A DNA stretch of 27,957 nt, taken from the NCBI GenBank assembly GCA_902609035.1, contig CACLQG010000016.1:1-27957 (forward strand), given 5' to 3'. The position numbers and the translations under genes were made by a program. Shown piece by piece: positions 22,752 through 27,957 of the stretch. Numbering within the stretch: the first letter of the stretch is position 1; the number at the start of each line of letters is the position of its first letter. The DNA is from an uncultured Bacteroidota bacterium (lineage in GTDB: Bacteria > Bacteroidota > Bacteroidia > Flavobacteriales > Flavobacteriaceae). Under the pieces are notes generated by a model. That model searched no databases. It was given only the letters and a program-made list of their open reading frames with translations, and was not told the DNA's origin.

Positions 22752-24386
22752 ATGAATTACAGGAACGATTATTTATTTAAAACTTTTTGGTATGTGATAC
22801 TCTTGATCAGTTTAGGTTGCGAAAAACCCAAAAAAGATTCTCCCAACGTTCTGCTTATCATGATTGATGACCTCAACGATTGTATAGAGACCTTAAATGG
22901 GCATCCCCAAAGCTTAACACCCAACATGAGTAAGCTCGGACAATCTGGGGTTACTTTTTTCAACGCTCATACTAACGCCCCCATGTGTGGGCCCTCGCGC
23001 TCTAGTATGATGACTGGCGTCTACCCCCACCACTCTCTAAATTTTTTTCAGGACCCTTGGTACAATAATAAAGTCTTAAATAACACCCGAACCCTTTCGG
23101 AACAATTCCGTATGGCAGGTTACCAAACCATAGGTACAGGAAAAGTGCTGCACCACCTAAAAAGAGAAAATTGGGATCATTATGAAAATCAAGCAGACTA
23201 TGGCCCGATGGTATGGGACGGTGAAAACCGCTTGGCGCACCCAGATGTTCCCTCGCCTTTTTATGATATAGGAAATGTTGATGGCTCTTTAGGGCCATTA
23301 ATCAACTTGGAAGGAAGAACAAATGAATCGGGGGACTCCATCCAATGGATTTATGGCTACAGTAAAAATGGAATCCTTCCCATGCGTTATATCAACGAGG
23401 ACGATCGAGACCCTACGCCGGACGAGATGAATGCAAACTGGACTGCCCAAAAGATAAAAACTCTTGCCTCCAATACATTAGAAAAACCCTTTTTCCTGGC
23501 CGTTGGATTCCTAAGGCCTCACACCCCATTGATTGCTCCTCAAAATTACTTCGACCGTTTTCCCTTAGATAAAATTGAAGTCTCCCTCAAAAAAGATAAA
23601 GATCAACAGGATACTTACCTCGAAGTCTCTTATGAAAAAGGTCAAGTCTTTACCCTAGAAATGGGTGTGAAAATGTTCAACGAAATTGCTGCTTCCTATG
23701 GGAGTGAGGAGGCTGGTCTAAAACGATGGACGCAAGCCTATCTAGCCTGTGTAGCTGCAGTGGACGAAAATGTCGGGCAAGTGATGAAAGCGCTGAATGA
23801 GAGCCCGTTCAAAGGTAATACTATAGTCATATTGGCCTCGGATCATGGCTTTCACATGGGGGAAAAGGACTATTTATACAAAAACTCATTATGGGAAAAA
23901 AGTACTCGAGTACCCTTAATCATAAGAGTTCCAGGGGTCACTAAAGCCAACACTTCAATTAATAAAGCGGTATCACTGATTGACGTTTACCCCACCTTGA
24001 TTGATTTGTGTGGACTATCTTCAGAAACCCAAAAGAATGAAAAAGGTTACCCCATTGACGGATCCAGTATGAGAGAGTTGTTGGAAAACCCAACCGCCCA
24101 AAAATGGAAAGGAGACCGCCCAGCCTTAACAGTTGTTTATGCGGGGGGAAAATATGAAGGTAAGGCAGACATGCAGCACTACGCCATCAAAACAGATCGA
24201 TATCGGTATATTCTCTATAACAATGGCAAAGAGGAACTATACGACCATCAGATCGATCCCAACGAATGGATGAATCTTGTTTTTTCTATGGATACCGATA
24301 CCTCATTGCTAGTTAACATGCGTAATAAAATGGCCGAAATGGTCGCCCCAATTCAATTGAATGGATTAAAAAATAAAGTATTGTAA
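22752..24386 (+). CDS. Lipoprotein S1-family sulfatase, iduronate-2-sulfatase-like (S1_7-type)
   Basis: 544 residues. The leader ends LLISLGC with lipobox Cys23, so it is likely a surface or periplasmic lipoprotein. The catalytic motif is CGPSR (C79-R83) in NAPMCGPSRSSMMTG; D39 and D40 (MIDDLND) and LASDHGFHMGEKDYLYKNSLWE supply the metal and substrate-binding residues. The DDLND start, DHGFHxGEK and STRVPLIIRVPG are typical of the iduronate-2-sulfatase-like subgroup that SulfAtlas calls S1_7; I assign this from memory. It differs clearly from the first sulfatase at 15598, suggesting that two positions or sugars are desulfated. It lies in the operon between aldolase and GH2, 2 nt from the latter. 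Confidence 0.9.
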   Translation: MNYRNDYLFKTFWYVILLISLGCEKPKKDSPNVLLIMIDDLNDCIETLNGHPQSLTPNMSKLGQSGVTFFNAHTNAPMCGPSRSSMMTGVYPHHSLNFFQDPWYNNKVLNNTRTLSEQFRMAGYQTIGTGKVLHHLKRENWDHYENQADYGPMVWDGENRLAHPDVPSPFYDIGNVDGSLGPLINLEGRTNESGDSIQWIYGYSKNGILPMRYINEDDRDPTPDEMNANWTAQKIKTLASNTLEKPFFLAVGFLRPHTPLIAPQNYFDRFPLDKIEVSLKKDKDQQDTYLEVSYEKGQVFTLEMGVKMFNEIAASYGSEEAGLKRWTQAYLACVAAVDENVGQVMKALNESPFKGNTIVILASDHGFHMGEKDYLYKNSLWEKSTRVPLIIRVPGVTKANTSINKAVSLIDVYPTLIDLCGLSSETQKNEKGYPIDGSSMRELLENPTAQKWKGDRPALTVVYAGGKYEGKADMQHYAIKTDRYRYILYNNGKEELYDHQIDPNEWMNLVFSMDTDTSLLVNMRNKMAEMVAPIQLNGLKNKVL

Positions 24387-24388
24387 GA

Positions 24389-27298
24389 ATGCGAATAAAA
24401 AACTATTTCCTCTTTCTATTTCTTTTTTGTGTGGCCTATGGGTTTGCCCAAAATGAAATTTCATTAAACGGCGATTGGGAGATTATTTTTGATCACCAAA
24501 ATGAAGGCGCAGAAGCCCTATGGCACAAAAATGAAGTCTTTCAAAACTTGAAAGACAAAAGAAAAATCAAAGTCCCGAGCAGCTGGGAATTAATAGAACA
24601 AGACTATGAAGGCGTGGCCTTTTACCGCTATGCATTTGAGGTTCCTAAAGACTGGGAGGCAAAGGTCATCCGTTTACAATTTGATGCGGTAAACTACCTT
24701 TCAGAAATCTGGCTCAACGATGAGGTGGTCGGTTTCCACGAGGGAGGATTTACCCCATTTGAATTTAGGGTGGACAATATGATCCAGGCAGGCAAAGAGA
24801 ATGTCTTAACCCTCAGAGTGGTGGGTCCCATCATTTTATCAGATAAAAATATCGATGGGGTTACTGCTTTGGAAACTCCCCAATGGCGGGGAGGTATTTC
24901 GGGAGGTATATGGCAAAATGTAAGATTGTTAGCCTCTGGAAGCACCTATGTAAAAGATGTTTTTATCGAACCCAACATTCACGACAATACCGCTACTTTC
25001 CACATTATAATAGATCATACTGAAATAAAAGGGGATTCAGCCAATATTGAAATTCATTTATCCGAAGCCTCTAATATCGAAAATGATGTTGCATCTTATA
25101 CTGAAACCCAAAAGCTAGAACCGGGATTGAATGAACACAAAGCAGTCATCAAAATCCCTGAGGCAAGATATTGGTCACCTGATGACCCTTTTTTATATCA
25201 AGCCAATCTAAATATAAAAAGCAAACAAAAAGTTTCTGACGATTGGCATCATCGTTTTGGATTACGAGAGCTGACTATCAAAAATCAGGATTTTTACCTC
25301 AACGGAAAACGCATTTACATTAAAGCTTCTTTTTTCGAGGGCCTATACCCCAACAGCATTGCTTATCCAGACTCCGAGGAAATGGCAAGAAAAGAAATCC
25401 GATTGGCCAAAGAAGCAGGTTTTAATATGATCCGCCCATGGCGTCACCCTACCACCTCCATGTGGTTGGATTTGGCCGATGAGATGGGAGTCATGGTCGT
25501 AGGCAGTCCTGCCTTGGAATGTATGAGACTTCCCTTATCCTCTCCCTATCTTCCCTCTAGGGTTAGCCGTGAGGTAGAACAAACCCTACTCAAAGATCGT
25601 AACCGCACCTGTATTGTTCAGTGGGAATTATTCAACGAATTGCACAGGCCCGTTTTAAAACAACTGATGCGGCCAATGGCGATGCTCAGTCGCGACCTAG
25701 ACCCTACGCGCCTGATCTTAGATGAATCTGGAGGTTGGGCTTTTGGTGCTAATATGTACTTACCCTACGAAAAAGAACCCACAAAGTTTAACGACATACA
25801 CAATTATGCCGGGGCCTATATAAATGAGAAAATCTACAACAGCTATGTGACCATGGCCATGACTGAAGAAGAAAAAAAGGCAAGAGGCATGGGAAAATTT
25901 AAAAGGGAAGGAAGATCAAAAGTAGTCCCAAGTATGATGTCTTTTTTATCGGAGTTGGGCTATGGAAGTTTGGCAGAGTTGGTTTCGGTCAATAAAAAGT
26001 TTGAAGCGGAAGGTAATCCACTAACTCCAGCCTATCGCTACCACAAGCGATTGCATGAGGAACAACAACAAATGCTGGTTGAAACTGGGCTAAAATCCCT
26101 ATACCCGGACATGAGAAAATTTTATCTCGAGCAACAACAAGTACATGGAACAGCCAACAAAAGAATGATTGAGGCCATCCGATCGAATCCTTATATGGAC
26201 GGCTATTGTGTACACGCCTTGACCGGTGGCGATTGGATATTGGGAGCGGGGCTTCTGGACCTCTGGCGCAATCCCAAATCCTATGCCTACGAGGCCACCA
26301 AAGCTGCCAACCAACCTCGTATTGTTTCCATAAGAACAATCCCCAGAAATGTGTATGCAAACCAAGGGATGAGCTTAAAAATTACTGGCATCAATGATTT
26401 AGAAAATATAGCAGCCAATTATGAAGTTTCAATCCAATCAAAAGATGGCGAACAAGTCTACATCAATAATTTTAAATTAAACTGGAAAACGGGAATAAAT
26501 CTTTTATTAAATAAAAAAATAAATACCGAAAATTGGAGCGGTCATTATACTGTTAAGGTCAAAGTTAGGGACCATTGGGATCAAGTATTAACGGAAAATT
26601 TTATTGATTTTGAAGTCTTTGATCAAAAAGACCTCAAAGCCCCAACTGGAAAAGTAGCCGTCTTAGATTTCAATGGAGATCTGAAAAGTTTCCTCCAAAA
26701 GAATAACGTAAAAACGATTGATTTTAGTTCCAATTTAACCCAAGATATTCCCGTATTGGTATGCACCAATAAAGCTAAAAACAACGAAGAACTCAAGCTT
26801 TTTAAACTCCTTTTGAAGTTTGTAGAGTCTGGAGGTACTGCTGTTTATTTGGATCGTTTGACGGACAGCGTCAAAACCGAAAATATAATAACTCCATTTA
26901 CTGCGCGAGTGCATCCCTCCAAAGGTTTGTGGACCTGCATTCCACATATAGCTAGGGAACACCCGATTTTGAAAGGACTTCAAAATAATGGCTTTTTGAG
27001 AAATAGCTATGAAAACATATGGCCTAAAAAAAGCTTGAGAGACCTCAAAATTAATGGGGTAAAGGTAGAAGAAAAACCCCTAGTAGCCTCCGTTGCTTTT
27101 GATTGGTTTTCAAGGGGACACAAGATGGGGTACAGTGGCCCTGGCCCGTCGTGGTGGGGTGCGGATATGACTTTTGTCCCTTTTAAAAAAGGACAATATC
27201 TCTTGTCTCAATTTGAAATATTAGAAAACTTAGGTAAAGACCCTGTCGCAGACAAAATACTATTTAATATCATTACCTATTGTATAACTAAAGACTAG
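24389..27298 (+). CDS. Secreted GH2 glycoside hydrolase (beta-galactosidase-like) with C-terminal amidotransferase-fold domain
   Basis: 969 residues with a signal peptide (MRIKNYFLFLFLFCVAYGFAQ). Order: jelly-roll sugar-binding domain (about 22-185; LNGDWEII, YRYAFEVP, EIWLNDEVVGFHEGGFTPFEF), Ig-like linker domain (186-290), then the TIM barrel (about 295-640). Acid/base Glu417 lies in WELFNELH; Glu522 in SELGYGS is the likely nucleophile. About 745-969 resembles a class I amidotransferase/ThuA-like fold (FVESGGTAVYLDRL, HPILKGL), found as an extra domain in some beta-galactosidases. GH2 includes beta-galactosidases, glucuronidases and mannosidases; the operon favours galactan. It starts 2 nt after the sulfatase stop and ends 5 nt before the GH78-like gene. 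Confidence 0.9.
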   Translation: MRIKNYFLFLFLFCVAYGFAQNEISLNGDWEIIFDHQNEGAEALWHKNEVFQNLKDKRKIKVPSSWELIEQDYEGVAFYRYAFEVPKDWEAKVIRLQFDAVNYLSEIWLNDEVVGFHEGGFTPFEFRVDNMIQAGKENVLTLRVVGPIILSDKNIDGVTALETPQWRGGISGGIWQNVRLLASGSTYVKDVFIEPNIHDNTATFHIIIDHTEIKGDSANIEIHLSEASNIENDVASYTETQKLEPGLNEHKAVIKIPEARYWSPDDPFLYQANLNIKSKQKVSDDWHHRFGLRELTIKNQDFYLNGKRIYIKASFFEGLYPNSIAYPDSEEMARKEIRLAKEAGFNMIRPWRHPTTSMWLDLADEMGVMVVGSPALECMRLPLSSPYLPSRVSREVEQTLLKDRNRTCIVQWELFNELHRPVLKQLMRPMAMLSRDLDPTRLILDESGGWAFGANMYLPYEKEPTKFNDIHNYAGAYINEKIYNSYVTMAMTEEEKKARGMGKFKREGRSKVVPSMMSFLSELGYGSLAELVSVNKKFEAEGNPLTPAYRYHKRLHEEQQQMLVETGLKSLYPDMRKFYLEQQQVHGTANKRMIEAIRSNPYMDGYCVHALTGGDWILGAGLLDLWRNPKSYAYEATKAANQPRIVSIRTIPRNVYANQGMSLKITGINDLENIAANYEVSIQSKDGEQVYINNFKLNWKTGINLLLNKKINTENWSGHYTVKVKVRDHWDQVLTENFIDFEVFDQKDLKAPTGKVAVLDFNGDLKSFLQKNNVKTIDFSSNLTQDIPVLVCTNKAKNNEELKLFKLLLKFVESGGTAVYLDRLTDSVKTENIITPFTARVHPSKGLWTCIPHIAREHPILKGLQNNGFLRNSYENIWPKKSLRDLKINGVKVEEKPLVASVAFDWFSRGHKMGYSGPGPSWWGADMTFVPFKKGQYLLSQFEILENLGKDPVADKILFNIITYCITKD

Positions 27299-27303
27299 AT
27301 ACC

Positions 27304-27957
27304 ATGTATCGTATTTTTGTTCTACTTATTTATTTTGTAAGCTTACCTCCCCTAAATGCCCAAGGGTTATGGGAAACTGGAGCAGTTAAAGGAATTTGGT
27401 CCTCTCCCGAAAAACCAATTCCCACCATGGACTGGAAGGCCCAATGGATATGGCTGAGTGAGGAAAGTCCGATGATGCTCAGCCGAAAAAGTTTTGAACT
27501 GCGGGAACCCCCTCGAAAAGCAGTGCTTAAAATTACCGCTACCTCTCAATACAAACTCTATATCAACGGTCAGTATATCATTAAAGGCCCTGCCAGAAGT
27601 GCCCCCCATCATCAATCCTTCGATCAGTTGGATATTACTCGATTACTCGAAAAAGGGAGAAATACCATCGCTGTAAAGGTGCATTACCAAGCTGGAAAAC
27701 AATCCTATCATTTTAATGGAAGACCGGGTTTATTAGCCCAACTCAATATCTCTTTTGAGTCAAACGAAGCTACCCTCGTTACAGACAAAAGCTGGAAAGT
27801 GAAAGCAGATCCAAGTTGGGACAGGACTGCTCCAGTAATCAATCGTTTTCAAGATTTTGTCAACGATAAAGTTGATCTCAGAAAAAAAATAGAAGGATGG
27901 TATAACCCTACTTTTGACGATCTTGAATGGGTAAGTGCAACATTGGTTTTCCGGAAT
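27304..27957 (+). CDS. Secreted GH78-like (alpha-L-rhamnosidase-type) protein, N-terminal part, truncated by window edge
   Basis: ATG 27304 starts 5 nt after the GH2 stop and the frame is open to the last base, giving 218 residues. A signal peptide ends near PPLNAQG. The rest matches the N-terminal beta-sandwich of bacterial alpha-L-rhamnosidases: WKAQWIWLSEES, LSRKSFELREPPRKAVLKI, YKLYINGQYIIKGPARS, SFDQLDITRLLEKGRNTIAV, then RFQDFVNDKVDLRKKIEGW and FDDLEW. The catalytic (alpha/alpha)6 domain with its acidic residues is outside the window, so activity cannot be checked. The sandwich also occurs in GH-like proteins outside GH78. It extends the operon beyond the window. Confidence 0.75.
   Translation, partial: MYRIFVLLIYFVSLPPLNAQGLWETGAVKGIWSSPEKPIPTMDWKAQWIWLSEESPMMLSRKSFELREPPRKAVLKITATSQYKLYINGQYIIKGPARSAPHHQSFDQLDITRLLEKGRNTIAVKVHYQAGKQSYHFNGRPGLLAQLNISFESNEATLVTDKSWKVKADPSWDRTAPVINRFQDFVNDKVDLRKKIEGWYNPTFDDLEWVSATLVFRN

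Noticed and set aside
1..27957. CRISPR arrays, tRNA or rRNA genes, transposase genes, toxin-antitoxin pairs
   Set aside because: No regularly spaced repeats, cloverleaf or rRNA segments, or transposase motifs (DDE, HUH) were seen; the nuclease at 11986 has no adjacent immunity-like gene.

Overview
This window most likely comes from a marine member of the Bacteroidota, probably Flavobacteriia. The DNA is AT-rich and start codons rarely have a Shine-Dalgarno sequence. Several genes are preceded by the Bacteroidota -7 promoter motif TAnnTTTG. Some protein families seen here are largely confined to this phylum (DUF3078 and probably DUF6607/DUF6686), and algal-polysaccharide genes (sulfatases, GH2, SGNH, GH43-like) are abundant. 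This is inferred from gene content; no rRNA or other taxonomic marker is present.

Left part (1 to about 15.5 kb). This is a loosely packed, very AT-rich housekeeping and accessory region on both strands. It holds the end of a beta-lactamase-fold serine hydrolase, a small DoxX-like membrane protein, two small Bacteroidota genes, an M48/Ste24-type membrane protease, a DUF4920 protein, a secreted SGNH hydrolase, a secreted GH43-like five-bladed propeller enzyme, an ABC exporter, a GNAT acetyltransferase, a secreted DNA/RNA endonuclease, an unrecognised secreted protein, two small minus-strand genes and a DUF3078 outer-membrane barrel. The region also carries gene debris: a duplicated, stop-containing fragment of the DoxX gene at 2616-2722, a broken gene at about 4210-4712, and a minus-strand remnant at 6719-7012. 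Several long intergenic stretches have no convincing content.

Right part (15.6 kb to the window end). This is a dense, visibly more GC-rich catabolic locus, all on the plus strand. A lipoprotein sulfatase (15598) comes first. About 120 nt later a tightly packed run begins with gaps of 1-14 nt: an enolase-superfamily cycloisomerase/dehydratase, an aldehyde dehydrogenase, a RhaT-like sugar/H+ symporter, a 2-keto-3-deoxy-sugar-acid kinase, a KDPG/KDPGal-type aldolase, a second lipoprotein sulfatase, a GH2 glycosidase, and the start of a protein with an alpha-L-rhamnosidase-type (GH78-like) N-terminus that runs off the window.

How the genes fit together (inference). Aldehyde dehydrogenase, galactarolactone-cycloisomerase-like enolase, KDG(al) kinase and KDP(G/Gal) aldolase match the known route for 3,6-anhydrogalactose: anhydrosugar to anhydrogalactonate, to 2-keto-3-deoxygalactonate, to its 6-phosphate, to pyruvate plus glyceraldehyde-3-phosphate. 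The sulfatases and GH2 enzyme would desulfate and trim oligosaccharides outside the cytoplasm, and the RhaT-like permease would import the monosaccharide. The best reading is a sulfated-galactan (agar, porphyran or carrageenan) utilisation locus. The GH78-like gene and the RhaT-type transporter leave a rhamnose-containing substrate such as ulvan open. No SusC/SusD pair or regulator lies in the window.
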